Shown here piece after piece: positions 10,047 through 19,257 of a stretch of DNA of 53,029 nt. A program made the position numbers and the translations under genes. The stretch comes from Clostridiaceae bacterium (GTDB lineage Bacteria; Bacillota; Clostridia; Acetivibrionales; Acetivibrionaceae): NCBI GenBank assembly GCA_012519925.1, contig JAAYPF010000193.1:1-53029 (forward strand), read 5' to 3'. The notes under the pieces were generated by a model. The model did no database searches. It was not told the DNA's origin and saw only the letters and a program-made list of their open reading frames with translations. The first letter of the stretch is position 1; each line of letters opens with the position of its first letter.

Positions 10047-10084
10047 CTCCCTTAATATAGTCTCCCTTAATATAGTCTCCCTTA
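10047..10084 (-). repeat. 15-bp tandem repeats carrying Shine-Dalgarno sequences in the purL leader
   Basis: The unit CTCCCTTAATATAGT (plus strand) occurs at 10047-10061 and 10062-10076, with a partial third copy at 10077-10084. On the purL strand each unit supplies AAGGGAG, so three ribosome-site-like motifs lie at 15-base spacing before the ATG. Only the nearest is at usable distance. Likely replication slippage, possibly with an effect on initiation. Confidence 0.85.
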
Positions 10085-10271
10085 GCAATAATATAAAACT
10101 CTATATATGTTGCCAAAAGATTTTACATAAGCAAATTTTAGTTAAAGCATCAGCATTTATAGGTTAAAAGCCGAATCTTTCGAAACATATAAATCAATGT
10201 AAAATGTTATTGCAAAATATATAGAAACCTAAAATATTTACTTTTCCTTCACTACAATTATTATAGTATGT

Positions 10272-10277
10272 TATAAT
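10272..10277 (+). promoter_or_regulatory. Probable -10 element of the LysR-family gene
   Basis: TATAAT 47 bases before the LysR-type start, with only a weak -35 (TTCACT, 18 bases upstream). It lies in the purL/LysR divergent region (10040-10323), where a LysR autoregulatory site would be expected. No clear T-N11-A palindrome was singled out. Confidence 0.4.
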
Positions 10278-10323
10278 AAATAAGTAAAATTAATAAATTT
10301 AATATATATCATAAGAGGTGCTT

Positions 10324-11223
10324 ATGGACATAAATTTCGAACTGTATAAAATATTTTATCACGTTGCTAAAAACAACAGCTTTTCTGATGCTGCCGTCAA
10401 GCTTCACGTATCACAATCTGCCATAAGTCAGGCAATTAAAAATCTTGAAGATAAGACAGGTTCCCAGCTCTTCTTTAGAAGTACTCGAGAAATAAAGCTG
10501 ACTTCTGAAGGTCAAATTCTTTTTAAGCATATAGAACAAGCCTATAATTTTATAAAGACAGCTGAAAGTAAACTGCTAGAATCCCAGAACCTTGAAAACG
10601 GGGAAATAAGGATTGGAGTTAGTGACACCATATGTAAATATTATTTAATTGACCCAATTGATAGATTTATACAAAAGCATCCTAAGGTTAAAATACAAGT
10701 TATCAACAGAACTTCCCATCAAATACAAAATATATTGAAGGAAGGCATAATTGACTTTGGAATAGTCACTCTTCCAGTGCAGGCTAAAGGTATAGCAGTC
10801 GAAAACTATATATCTGTAGAAGATACTTTTGTAGCCTGTAATAAATTTAGAGATATTTTAAAAAGACCTCTATCAATGAAAGAACTCTCGGGATATCCTC
10901 TTTTAATGCTAGACAAAAGCAGTTCGACGCGACAAAATATTGACTCAATTCTTCAAAAAAGAGGACTCAATTTAGTTCCCGAAATTGAACTTGAGAGCAT
11001 TGACCTTTTGCTTGAATTTGCAAAAATCGGTTTAGGAATTGCACATGTATTAAAAGAAAGTGCTCTTCCCTTCATAGATAAAGGAGAGCTATTTGAAGTT
11101 AAATTGAAGGAGAAGCTGCCACTTAGAAAGCTAGGTATTATAACAATGAAAAATGTTCCTCTCTCGAGAACTTCTAGTGAATTTATTTTATTCTTATCAA
11201 GCAAAGTAATTCCAAAATATTAA
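10324..11223 (+). CDS. LysR-family transcriptional regulator
   Basis: 299 aa. N-terminal winged helix-turn-helix, residues about 1-60 (FYHVAKNNSFSDAAVKLHVSQSAISQAIKNLEDKTGSQLFFRSTREIKLTSEG), then the linker helix and a periplasmic-binding-protein-like effector domain (ENGEIRIGVSDTICKYYL... to the end), the standard LysR length. The start is ATG 10324, five bases after AAGAGG; the in-frame GTG at 10318 lies inside that site. It is transcribed divergently from purL, the classical arrangement for a LysR protein controlling its neighbour, but purL control by LysR is not an established theme, so the target is open. The effector is unknown. Confidence 0.9.
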   Translation: MDINFELYKIFYHVAKNNSFSDAAVKLHVSQSAISQAIKNLEDKTGSQLFFRSTREIKLTSEGQILFKHIEQAYNFIKTAESKLLESQNLENGEIRIGVSDTICKYYLIDPIDRFIQKHPKVKIQVINRTSHQIQNILKEGIIDFGIVTLPVQAKGIAVENYISVEDTFVACNKFRDILKRPLSMKELSGYPLLMLDKSSSTRQNIDSILQKRGLNLVPEIELESIDLLLEFAKIGLGIAHVLKESALPFIDKGELFEVKLKEKLPLRKLGIITMKNVPLSRTSSEFILFLSSKVIPKY

Positions 11224-11597
11224 CTGATCAACTGCCCTTTCAAAGGGCTCTTCCACATCAATAATGAGCTTTATAATCTAAATGCAGTATAGATTATTTT
11301 TTATTAAATAGTCTATACCTTAACGAATTTTATCGAGTTTTACTTAAAACTTAATGATAATAAGCTTTAAGTAAACAACTCCTTTACATTCTTAAGCAAA
11401 TTGTGATACCATTACCCTAATTGTAATTTTATAATTATAAAATTTCGAAAAGAAGTATACCTGTAGTGAATGCTTCGAATAATTTTACATAAAAATTGTT
11501 TAAATGGACATAGATAGAACCAAATAAAAATTGACTTGCTTGAAATTATTAATTTGATTAGCTTGTTCAAATCTATAAATTATGAAAGGATGGTTAT
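11224..11597. other. Intergenic region with two hairpins
   Basis: 374 AT-rich bases. A perfect GCCCTTT-c-AAAGGGC palindrome at 11234-11248 just after the LysR stop, without a good T run, may be a weak terminator. A second dyad, GTATAGATTAT (11287-11297) with ATAGTCTATAC (11308-11318), has an AT loop. The remainder must include the promoter of the XRE-cupin gene. I see no gene here. Confidence 0.5.
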
Positions 11598-12149
11598 ATG
11601 TCAGAACAAATTAAACAAATCAGCATGAGAATCAAGGAACTTCGTGAGATTTCCGACATTTCCCCCGAGTCTTTAGCAAAGGAGCTCAATATTCCTGTTA
11701 CTACCTACCTTGAGTACGAGAGCGGAAATACAGATATTCCTGTAAGTTTTCTTTACGAGATTGCCAACAAATTTAATGTGGAGCTTGCTGCGATCCTTAC
11801 AGGGGATGCTCCAAAACTTCATACATATTCCATCGTGCGTAAAGACAAGGGTGTGAGTGTTGACAGAAGGCAGGCGTATAAATATCAGAGTCTTGCTTAT
11901 AACTTCATTCACAAAAAGGCTGAGCCCTTTATGGTAACTGTTGAGCCTAACTCAGACACCAATGTGCACTACAATTCTCATCCCGGTCAAGAATTCAACT
12001 ATGTTATCGAAGGAACCTTAAAAGTAATTATAAATGGTAACGAAATCATACTAAATGAAGGTGATTCACTATTTTTTGATTCGGGAGCAAACCATGGAAT
12101 GAAGGCAATGAACAATAAAACTGCTAAATTCTTAGCAATAATTTTATGA
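11598..12149 (+). CDS. XRE-family regulator with C-terminal cupin domain
   Basis: 183 aa. Residues about 8-65 form a Cro/C1 helix-turn-helix (MRIKELREISDISPESLAKELNIPVTTYLEYESGNTDIPVSFLYEIANKFNVEL). The C-terminal part is a small cupin barrel (HYNSHPGQEFNYVIEGTLKVIINGNEIILNEGDSLFFDSGANHG), which in this family binds a small ligand that controls DNA binding. The gene ends 16 bases before the acyl-CoA synthetase start, so the two probably form one transcript and the synthetase product or substrate may be the ligand (inference). Preceded by AAAGGATGG. No terminator lies between the two genes. Confidence 0.92.
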   Translation: MSEQIKQISMRIKELREISDISPESLAKELNIPVTTYLEYESGNTDIPVSFLYEIANKFNVELAAILTGDAPKLHTYSIVRKDKGVSVDRRQAYKYQSLAYNFIHKKAEPFMVTVEPNSDTNVHYNSHPGQEFNYVIEGTLKVIINGNEIILNEGDSLFFDSGANHGMKAMNNKTAKFLAIIL

Positions 12150-12165
12150 TGGAGGTCGGTAAGTA

Positions 12166-13818
12166 ATGCTGGAAAAATATATTTCCCGTGTAGATTTTAA
12201 TTCCTATGAAGATTTTTTTGAAAACTTTAAAATAAATGTACCAGATAATTTTAATTTTGCCTATGATGTTGTGGACGAAATTGCAACTTCTACTCCAGAC
12301 AAAGTAGCAATAGTGTGGTGCGATGAAAAAGGTAATGAGGCAACTTTTACTTTTGGACAGCTAAAATATTACAGTGATAAGACTGCAAACTTTTTCACAA
12401 AAGCTGGTGTCGGAAAAGGCGATCCAGTTATGTTGATACTTAAAAGACGTTACGAGTTCTGGTTTGCTATTTTGGCTCTTCACAAAATTGGTGCAATATG
12501 CATCCCCGCAACTCATCTTCTCACTGCAAAGGATATTATTTATAGAAATAACGCTGCTGATATAAAAATGATAGTTTCTGTAGCAGAAGAGGAAGTAATA
12601 AAGCATATAGAAGATTCTATGGAAAAATCCCCCACTCTTAAAGCTATTGGACTTGTGGGCGACCCAAAGGAAGGCTGGTATGATTTTACAAAGGAGGTTG
12701 AAGAAGCTTCCTCCGAATTTACTAGACCTACTGGTGATAAGGTCACTCAAAATGACGATACCATGCTTTTGTACTTTACCTCCGGAACTACAGGTATGCC
12801 TAAAATGGTAAGGCATAATTTTACATACCCATTAGGTCATATCATAACTGCAAAGTACTGGCAAAATGTCAAAGAAAATGGTTTGCACCTTACTGTTGCA
12901 GACACAGGATGGGCAAAGGCAGTATGGGGTAAAATATACGGACAGTGGTTGGCTGGAAGTGCAGTTTTTGTATACGATTACGATAAGTTTGTACCGAAAG
13001 AACTCCTTAACGTTATTTGCAAATATGGTGTCACAACTTTTTGTGCACCTCCGACCATATACCGATTCTTTATCAAAGAGGATTTAAGCAAATTTGATTT
13101 AAGCAAATTGAAATATTGTGCCATAGCCGGCGAACCTTTAAATCCTGAAGTATATACTCAGTTTCTTAATACAACAGGTATAAAACTAATGGAAGGTTAT
13201 GGTCAAACCGAGCTTACAGTCGTATTAGGCACTTACCCTTGGATAGAGCCCAAGCCAGGTTCTATGGGCAAACCTACTCCTGGATATGAAGTTGATATAG
13301 TTGATGAGAATGGAAGATCCTGTGAAGTTGGTGAAGAAGGTCAAATAGTGGTTAGGACAGGAAACAAATTGCCTGTAGGTATTTTTGGAGGCTATTATAG
13401 AGATGAAGCCTTGACTAAAAAAGTTTGGCACGATGATGTCTATTATACAGGAGATATGGCATGGAAAGATGAAGACGGCTATTATTGGTTCGTGGGAAGA
13501 GCCGATGATGTAATTAAAAGTTCTGGATACAGAATAGGACCTTTTGAAGTTGAAAGTGCTCTTCTAGAGCATGCTGCAGTTTTAGAGTGTGCCATAACAG
13601 CAGTTCCTGATCCTGTAAGAGGTCAAATTGTAAAAGCAACTGTAGTATTGACTAAGAACTATACTGCTAGTGAAGAGCTTGTAAAAGAGCTTCAGGAACA
13701 TGTAAAAAAAGTAACAGCACCCTATAAATATCCTAGAATCATAGAATTCGTAGAAGAATTACCTAAGACCATCAGTGGAAAAATACGTAGAATTGAAATA
13801 CGTCAAAAGGATTCATAA
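12166..13818 (+). CDS. AMP-forming acyl-CoA synthetase (acetyl/medium-chain type)
   Basis: 550 aa adenylate-forming enzyme that activates a carboxylic acid with ATP and CoA. Core motifs are intact: phosphate loop [11 protein letters not shown] (near 205-215), GYGQTE, YTGD, the hinge region [20 protein letters not shown], and the C-terminal catalytic Lys in KTISGKIRR. The [17 protein letters not shown] segment is typical of acetyl-CoA-synthetase-like and medium-chain enzymes rather than long-chain FadD. Full length. ATG 12166 follows GGAGG. It lies directly behind the XRE-cupin regulator, which probably controls it. The exact acid cannot be read from sequence. Confidence 0.92.
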   Translation: MLEKYISRVDFNSYEDFFENFKINVPDNFNFAYDVVDEIATSTPDKVAIVWCDEKGNEATFTFGQLKYYSDKTANFFTKAGVGKGDPVMLILKRRYEFWFAILALHKIGAICIPATHLLTAKDIIYRNNAADIKMIVSVAEEEVIKHIEDSMEKSPTLKAIGLVGDPKEGWYDFTKEVEEASSEFTRPTGDKVTQNDDTMLLYFTSGTTGMPKMVRHNFTYPLGHIITAKYWQNVKENGLHLTVADTGWAKAVWGKIYGQWLAGSAVFVYDYDKFVPKELLNVICKYGVTTFCAPPTIYRFFIKEDLSKFDLSKLKYCAIAGEPLNPEVYTQFLNTTGIKLMEGYGQTELTVVLGTYPWIEPKPGSMGKPTPGYEVDIVDENGRSCEVGEEGQIVVRTGNKLPVGIFGGYYRDEALTKKVWHDDVYYTGDMAWKDEDGYYWFVGRADDVIKSSGYRIGPFEVESALLEHAAVLECAITAVPDPVRGQIVKATVVLTKNYTASEELVKELQEHVKKVTAPYKYPRIIEFVEELPKTISGKIRRIEIRQKDS

Positions 13819-13880
13819 ATCTGCATTAATTTATACTAATTCTATTACTGCATTAGGTTTTGATTTTCATTTTCTTAAAC

Positions 13881-13961
13881 AAAGGGGGCTAACCCTCCAC
13901 CTTAATGATGTAGTAGATAGCTTAAAATTAGTGGGGCGTTAGAAGGAATTTGTAAGTTGTG
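13881..13961 (+). repeat. Dispersed intergenic repeat, copy A (short form)
   Basis: Aligns base by base with copy C at 48921-49001: AAAGGnGGCT start, TGTAGnAGAT, AAATTAGTGG, TAGAAGG, and TTTGTnAGTTGT near the end. It begins with a small GGGGGCTAACCCTCC-type hairpin. It lacks the palindromic distal part of copy C. Confidence 0.75.
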
Positions 13962-14009
13962 ATATTATAAGAAAGATATGATAAAATTGATTTCTTTCTT
14001 TGAGAATAA

Positions 14010-14048
14010 AAAACAGCTGTATGTTTATTTTAAGTATACAGCTGTTTT
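14010..14048. terminator. Bidirectional terminator between acyl-CoA synthetase and htpG
   Basis: AAAACAGCTGTAT (14010-14022) pairs perfectly with ATACAGCTGTTTT (14036-14048), 13 bp with a 13-base loop, and T-rich flanks on both strands. It serves the two convergent genes. Confidence 0.9.
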
Positions 14049-14082
14049 TATTTATTAATCGTCTTTATTAGTTTTTATTTGT

Positions 14083-15969
14083 CTAATCAGCAAGTCTTGA
14101 TAATATTTTATTGCTTCTTTCTATAAATTTGTTCATTGCGTCAGGCTCTAGGTGTTTATGACTCATTAGTGCAAGATCGTATACATGCTCACAGATAAGC
14201 TGTACATCTTCCTTTCTGTCTTCCTTGTCTTTTAGGCTTATCAGAGAGCGAATCAAACTGTTGTTTCTATTTAGAACTAGAGTCTCTTCATTTTCATACA
14301 TCCCTCCAAAATTAAAACCTCCGTAGTTTTTTGCCATCTCCTGCATTCTACGTGATTGTTCAGACAAAAGTACCATAGCAGGTACGGACTCTGCCTTCAG
14401 GGCCTCAACCTGTAGCTTCAAATTTTCATTATTCAAACTCTCTTTAAATATCTTTTCTAGACCTTCGGACAACTCCTTAACAGCTTCATCATCCTTATTA
14501 TCATCAATATTCTTCAAGCTGTCGCTTATATCCGAATCTATGCGAAGGAACTTAACGTCCTTTTCCTCCATCTCAAGGAACTGAATAAAGTGATTGTCAA
14601 TCATAGTAGAAAGATTAACCGCTTCCATTCCCTGCTCCTTAAACAGCTTAATATATTGAGCCTGCTGTCTTTCATCCGTAATATAGAAAACCTTGTTTTC
14701 ATGTTTTTCTTTATTACGCTCTAAGTATTCCTTTAGTGTAACATATTCGTCATTTGTAGTTTTGAATATAATAATATCTTTTACCCTGTCATAAAATTTC
14801 TTTTCTTTAATACAACCAAATTTCACAAAAGGATTTATGTCATCCCAATATTTATTGAAGACCTCTCTTTCCTTTTCAAAAAGCGAAGTCAATTTGTCCG
14901 CAACCTTCTTAGTTATGTGCGTTGAGATTTTTGTAACATAGCCGTCATTTTGCAAGAAACTCCTTGATACATTTAGGGGAAGATCGGGACAATCAAGGGT
15001 TCCTTTAAGCAGCATCAAAAACTCAGGTATCACTTCTTTTATGTTATCAGCCACAAACACCTGATTATAAAACAGCTTTATTTGACCCTCCATAGTATCA
15101 AATTCATGTTTCAATTTAGGAAAATACAAAATTCCTTTCAGATTAAAAGGATAATCCATATTCAAATGTATCCAGAATAACGGCTCATTAAAATCAAAGA
15201 ATACCTTTCTGTAAAAATCCTTGTACTCTTCATCAGTACAATCCTTTGGATTTTTCAGCCATAAAGGACTTGTATCATTAAGAGGTTTAGTTTCTTCTAT
15301 CTTGTCCTCTTCCTTATCCTTTTCACTCTTCTTCTCATTTGCATCTTCTAAATACAATTCATAAGGCAAAAACGAGAAATATTTGACAAGTATTTCTCTA
15401 ACCTTGTAGGTTTCAAGAAATTCCTTACTATCTTCAGCAATAAATAAGGTTATGGTAGTTCCTCTTTCCGTTCTATCGGATTTGTCCATTTCAAACTCAG
15501 TACCACCATCACTTACCCATTTTACAGCCTGTGCACCCTCTTGATAAGAGAGAGTGTCAATCTGAACTTTATCAGATACCATAAATGCAGAGTAAAAACC
15601 TAAACCGAAGTGTCCTATGATTTGACTATCATCTGCCTTGTCTTTATACTTTTCAACAAAGTCCTTAGCACCCGAGAAAGCTATCTGATTGATATACTTA
15701 TTCACCTCTTCAGAAGTCATTCCTAATCCATTATCAATTATTTGTATAGTCTTTTTCTCGCCATCGACAATAACTTTTATATAATACTTCTCATCACTAT
15801 TGACCTTTGCTTCTCCAATAGTTGAAAGTTTTTTAAGTTTGCTTATGGCATCACTTCCGTTTGAAACTAATTCACGTACAAAAATGTCCTTTTCAGAATA
15901 AAGCCATTTCTTTATAATGGGAAAAATGTTTTCTGTATTTATGGATATCGTTCCACTTTGGTGATTCAT
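14083..15969 (-). CDS. htpG: Hsp90-family chaperone HtpG
   Basis: 628 aa. ATP-dependent cytosolic chaperone. The GHKL ATPase motifs are present: VRELVSNGSDAISKLKKL (Glu/Asn box), IDNGLGMTSEEV, and GHFGLGFYSAFMV; a charged stretch (EKKSEKDKEEDKIEE) links to the middle domain, followed by a dimerisation domain. The ATG at 15969 follows GGAGGG by seven bases; the frame runs open further upstream to 16050 without a ribosome site. A sigma-A-like promoter and a CIRCE operator lie upstream, so heat-shock control by HrcA is indicated. The gene appears monocistronic, ending at a strong bidirectional terminator. Confidence 0.97.
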   Translation of the reverse strand: MNHQSGTISINTENIFPIIKKWLYSEKDIFVRELVSNGSDAISKLKKLSTIGEAKVNSDEKYYIKVIVDGEKKTIQIIDNGLGMTSEEVNKYINQIAFSGAKDFVEKYKDKADDSQIIGHFGLGFYSAFMVSDKVQIDTLSYQEGAQAVKWVSDGGTEFEMDKSDRTERGTTITLFIAEDSKEFLETYKVREILVKYFSFLPYELYLEDANEKKSEKDKEEDKIEETKPLNDTSPLWLKNPKDCTDEEYKDFYRKVFFDFNEPLFWIHLNMDYPFNLKGILYFPKLKHEFDTMEGQIKLFYNQVFVADNIKEVIPEFLMLLKGTLDCPDLPLNVSRSFLQNDGYVTKISTHITKKVADKLTSLFEKEREVFNKYWDDINPFVKFGCIKEKKFYDRVKDIIIFKTTNDEYVTLKEYLERNKEKHENKVFYITDERQQAQYIKLFKEQGMEAVNLSTMIDNHFIQFLEMEEKDVKFLRIDSDISDSLKNIDDNKDDEAVKELSEGLEKIFKESLNNENLKLQVEALKAESVPAMVLLSEQSRRMQEMAKNYGGFNFGGMYENEETLVLNRNNSLIRSLISLKDKEDRKEDVQLICEHVYDLALMSHKHLEPDAMNKFIERSNKILSRLAD

Positions 15970-16031
15970 CACAGCACCCTCCTGTTCATTTTTTTGTAAT
16001 AGGAATATTAAATCTATACTCCCTAATGAAT

Positions 16032-16061
16032 ATATTACATTCCCACACAAAAACTTGTCAA
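16032..16061 (-). promoter_or_regulatory. Sigma-A-type promoter of htpG
   Basis: On the minus strand TTGACA (16056-16061) and TAATAT (16032-16037), separated by 18 bases, about 63 bases before the htpG start. The -35 is a perfect consensus. The CIRCE element lies immediately upstream of it. Confidence 0.75.
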
Positions 16062-16068
16062 GTAAATT

Positions 16069-16095
16069 TTAGCGCTCACTAAATGTGAGTGCTAA
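16069..16095. promoter_or_regulatory. CIRCE operator (HrcA site)
   Basis: TTAGCGCTC - 9 bases - GAGTGCTAA, matching the CIRCE consensus TTAGCACTC-N9-GAGTGCTAA at 17 of 18 arm positions. It abuts the htpG -35 box, so HrcA bound here would block RNA polymerase. The heat-shock repressor gene hrcA itself is not in the window. Confidence 0.9.
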
Positions 16096-16129
16096 TAACT
16101 CGCTCGATTTTAATTAAAATAATTTGCCT

Positions 16130-16558
16130 TTACTCGTTTTTTCTGCATTTTGGACAAAGACCATACACTTCTAACTTGTGTCCAGTTATATTAAAATTTG
16201 TTTTGTTAACTAAATCCTTTTCAAGAGCTTCTAATGGACATACACTTATTGGTATGGATTTATAACAGCTAGTGCATGTTATGTGATGCTTATGACCTTC
16301 TAAAACAAGTTGATACCTTGCTTTACCTTCACTCATGATACATTTATCCAAAAGTCCTTTACTTTCCAAAAGATCGAGAGTTCTATAGACCGTTGAAAGA
16401 TTTGTTGATGCTCCAGATTCCTTAACAAGAAGAAAAATCTCCTCTGCTGACAAAGGAATTTCCGTTTTGACAAGTACATCTATAATCACTTTTCTTGATT
16501 TTGTAATTTTACATCCGATTTGCGAAAATATTGTGTCATAATTCGGACTTTTTTCCAT
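16130..16558 (-). CDS. Fur-family metal- or peroxide-responsive repressor
   Basis: 142 aa, normal Fur length. The winged helix has the recognition segment ASTNLSTVYRTLDLLESKGLL. The dimerisation domain holds HKHHITCTSC and HKLEVYGLCPKC; the two CxxC pairs make a structural zinc site. The extra ICPLEALEK motif after the first CxxC resembles Zur-like or general clostridial Fur proteins. Whether it senses iron, zinc or peroxide is undecided. Start at ATG 16558, after AAAGGA; the upstream ATG 16588 has no ribosome site. It is separate from htpG, which has its own promoter. Confidence 0.9.
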   Translation of the reverse strand: MEKSPNYDTIFSQIGCKITKSRKVIIDVLVKTEIPLSAEEIFLLVKESGASTNLSTVYRTLDLLESKGLLDKCIMSEGKARYQLVLEGHKHHITCTSCYKSIPISVCPLEALEKDLVNKTNFNITGHKLEVYGLCPKCRKNE

Positions 16559-16600
16559 AATAAATTCATCCTTTAAATGCGTAATCATTTTTATTTTACT

Positions 16601-17146
16601 TTAAGCCTGTGAATATTTCAACATTGCACCTAAAATAAAAACAATTGTTCCGAAAAAAACTGCATATGCAAAGGGAAACTTCCCACTATCATTCTTATTA
16701 TCAAACTCCATATAAGGCAAAATCCTAAACGTCAGAATTAACGACTTTAAATAATTATATAAATGTAGTATTCTGTCCTTTGCGTTTTTTCTAGCTAGGA
16801 TTAATATTAATGCTATTATTCCACCTGCAATAAATGAATATGCCAATATTTCGAAGATATATTTTGCACCAAAAACAGCACCTAAGGCACTAAATAGCTT
16901 TATATCTCCTGCTCCTAACATTTTTAAAGCGTATAAGATAAATAACAATAAAAGAGGTATAATCACCCCTAGAAACGAATCTATAAAGCCTTCATATCCA
17001 TGTGTGATTGAATTTGTCAACACACCGATAACTATGAATGTTAAGATGATTTTATTCTTAATCTTGTAGCTTCTAATATCACTTCTTAGAGCTATAATAA
17101 CAAGGGCAGTTCCTTCAATACAGTTAATTATTATTTCCCTCACCAC
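16601..17146 (-). CDS. Prepilin peptidase (A24 family, CpaA/TadV type)
   Basis: 181 aa inner-membrane aspartic protease that cleaves leader peptides of Tad/Flp or type IV prepilins. Two catalytic aspartates are recognisable, in SDIRSYKIKNK (first) and MLGAGDIKL (second, the GxGD motif). About six hydrophobic helices, and no N-terminal methylase zinc domain, which is the short CpaA/TadV type. Starts at GTG 17146 behind AAGGT. The FHA protein upstream is 153 bases away on the same strand, but no other pilus genes are in the window, so its substrates lie elsewhere. Confidence 0.88.
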   Translation of the reverse strand: MVREIIINCIEGTALVIIALRSDIRSYKIKNKIILTFIVIGVLTNSITHGYEGFIDSFLGVIIPLLLLFILYALKMLGAGDIKLFSALGAVFGAKYIFEILAYSFIAGGIIALILILARKNAKDRILHLYNYLKSLILTFRILPYMEFDNKNDSGKFPFAYAVFFGTIVFILGAMLKYSQA

Positions 17147-17299
17147 CCATTGACCTTTTTAATAATTTAGTCATCTAAAAAGCTACCTACACAATAATCA
17201 AATCACAAAACCCAGTATATAACTCTTAGGCTTCTATGCGTATGAACATAATTTCACTATGCAAAGGAAACCTATTAGATCAATAAATCTCTTACTCGT

Positions 17300-18952
17300 T
17301 CACATGACTATGAATAGAAACTCACTATTTGCTAAAGTTATTTTGTCATTGTTTTGAATCTCATACTCTATGTTGCTATCAATCCTTTTTCCATTTATAT
17401 ATGTACCGTTCTTTGAATTAATGTCTTTTAAATAATAATGTCCCTCTCGGGTAATAATTTCAGCATGCACTTTCCCTATAGCATTGTTTGAATGCACATA
17501 ATCGACTTGTCCCTCAAGCCTTCCAATTATAAAACTTGGCTTATTTATTACCACCTCTTCAACACCGGTATCTGTGTATATTTGAAGATGTGGGTGTCTT
17601 AAATCTGAGCTACCTAACAAAACAGTTTCATTTACATTACTGCTTATCTTAATGGGCATAGGCTTTAAATCTCCCACGGGTTGCCTAACCACTTCTCTTT
17701 GATAGGGCTTCTCAATAACCTTAGGTGAATGACTATTTATATCTGGTCTTTTATTTTCTTTTATATTGTCTTTCTTGACTTCTAGAATTTTTGTTTGAAC
17801 GTTTAATTTTGAATCCTTTGAGGGTCTTTCAACAATCTTAGGCGAAGGAGCATTATTTCTCGCCTTGTTTTCCTGTCTTTTAGGCACCACAGGCTTATTA
17901 GTACTTCTTTCGCTTACTATTTTTATTTTCATAACATTCTTCCACATAAAATAACTAGCAGCCGCAATAACTAGTAAAAGTCCAAACACAGTAGAAACTT
18001 TATCATTACCTAGGGAATCGAGCTTTCCTGAAAAAAGCAGCACAAAAACAATTAATACCATTACAGCTTGTATGGATGCACCTATTAGAATATTTGGCTT
18101 ACTCAAAAGACTCTCTAAAGCATTTCCACTTTGCACATTTGTACTTTTTAACTCCTTTACCTGCCTATTGTTTGGAGGATTGTCTTTTTTTAAATTTCTA
18201 TCTTGTACACCTTTAGCTTTTGGTATATCAACTTTTGGCTTGTTTTGTTTATAATTAATCTCATTCTGTTCTTGTAAGCCGGTATTTGCAGAAGTATGTT
18301 CTGCTTGAGGAATTTCATTAGCTTTATTTGAAACTTCCGGTTTATCTGAATCTGTTTCCATTTGTTTTCCTAAAACCCTTTTCATTTCCTTTAGGAACTT
18401 ATCAAAATCTATGATATTGAAGTTGTCTTTTTTTAAAAAACTTAAAAACTGCTGCAAGAAACTATCGCTATTCTCCTCATTAATGTTTGCACTATATACC
18501 ACAAAATTTATAGCGAAATCTTTTAAAGCTTTTGTAATATCAATCTCTAGTTTTACGGGTAAATATATGAGTGAAATGCACATGGTATCAGGACTTATGT
18601 AAACGTATTCGTCATCTAGCAAAAAAGAATTTTCCGATAGAAAAAGACCTTTAGAGTTTAAAAGCGTCTTTACAATACCAGAAAATATTTCTACAAACTC
18701 AATTTTACTGAGTCGACTTCGACTTAAGTATTGTGAAAGAGAAAGTTTTGAAGTCACATTGTAATATAAACTAATCCTATTGTTATTTCTTCTTACATCA
18801 AGAGGTATAATATGCTTATTAGGATTATTCGCTAGCATATTGACTTGAAACTCCACAATACTATCATCTTTAGAAATGTTAGCCACCAAAAAGCTTCCAG
18901 TAACACCACTTTCATAAGTAAAAACAAATCTGTCCCTAATGGTATTTTCCAT
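17300..18952 (-). CDS. DUF6382 and FHA-domain membrane protein
   Basis: 550 aa. The N-terminal 200 residues match the DUF6382 family (RFVFTYESGVTGSFLV... through FDKFLKEMKRVLGKQ). A polar, Lys/Asn-rich linker leads to two hydrophobic segments (ILIGASIQAVMVLIVFVLLF and STVFGLLLVIAAASYFMW), then another basic linker, and a C-terminal FHA domain (FIIGRLEG...SNNAIGKVHAEII...YYLKDINSKNGTYINGKRI) that binds phosphothreonine. Such proteins often accompany Tad pilus or secretion genes; the adjacent prepilin peptidase supports that. No kinase is nearby. GGAGGAAG precedes the ATG. Confidence 0.85.
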   Translation of the reverse strand: MENTIRDRFVFTYESGVTGSFLVANISKDDSIVEFQVNMLANNPNKHIIPLDVRRNNNRISLYYNVTSKLSLSQYLSRSRLSKIEFVEIFSGIVKTLLNSKGLFLSENSFLLDDEYVYISPDTMCISLIYLPVKLEIDITKALKDFAINFVVYSANINEENSDSFLQQFLSFLKKDNFNIIDFDKFLKEMKRVLGKQMETDSDKPEVSNKANEIPQAEHTSANTGLQEQNEINYKQNKPKVDIPKAKGVQDRNLKKDNPPNNRQVKELKSTNVQSGNALESLLSKPNILIGASIQAVMVLIVFVLLFSGKLDSLGNDKVSTVFGLLLVIAAASYFMWKNVMKIKIVSERSTNKPVVPKRQENKARNNAPSPKIVERPSKDSKLNVQTKILEVKKDNIKENKRPDINSHSPKVIEKPYQREVVRQPVGDLKPMPIKISSNVNETVLLGSSDLRHPHLQIYTDTGVEEVVINKPSFIIGRLEGQVDYVHSNNAIGKVHAEIITREGHYYLKDINSKNGTYINGKRIDSNIEYEIQNNDKITLANSEFLFIVM

Positions 18953-19257
18953 ATGTAAACTTCCTCCCTTATAAAGCCATTATCCTTTAATTTATATCGG
19001 AAAGATTTGCTAATAATTAATACGAATCCAAGATAAATTTTACAGTAATTTATGATTCGTTGTCTGAAAAGTGCAAAGAAGGAGGGCTAACGACTCGTTA
19101 TAAATCTGTAGGAATTGCATGAAATTAGTGTAGGAAGGGTTAATACTTTTTAGTATATTAAGTACTTGCACTATTGTAAGTTGTGCTTTCATTTGAAGGC
19201 TTGTTATAATAAATTCACGTTCTGAGATATCTGTTAATATTTCTTCAATTTATACAA
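18953..19257. other. Intergenic region holding repeat copy B
   Basis: 305 bases between the FHA gene and the GGDEF gene, both minus strand. It holds repeat copy B and little else recognisable; it must include the FHA promoter. Confidence 0.5.
19075..19200 (+). repeat. Dispersed intergenic repeat, copy B (internally deleted form)
   Basis: The 5' part (19075-19140) shares AAGGAGGGCTAACG, CTGTAGGAATTGCATG and GAAATTAGTG with copies A and C. The distal piece near 19182-19200 (GTGCTTTCATTTGAAGG) resembles the end of copy C (GCACTTTTATTTGAAGG). The central palindromic part of C is missing. Confidence 0.6.

Noticed and set aside
10040..10323. Purine riboswitch or PurR box upstream of purL
   Set aside because: No three-way-junction purine aptamer pattern was seen by eye on the purL strand; the only strong feature is the 15-bp tandem repeat.
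12361..12816. 151-codon open frame opposite the acyl-CoA synthetase
   Set aside because: Antisense to a clear enzyme with no ribosome site and a meaningless composition.
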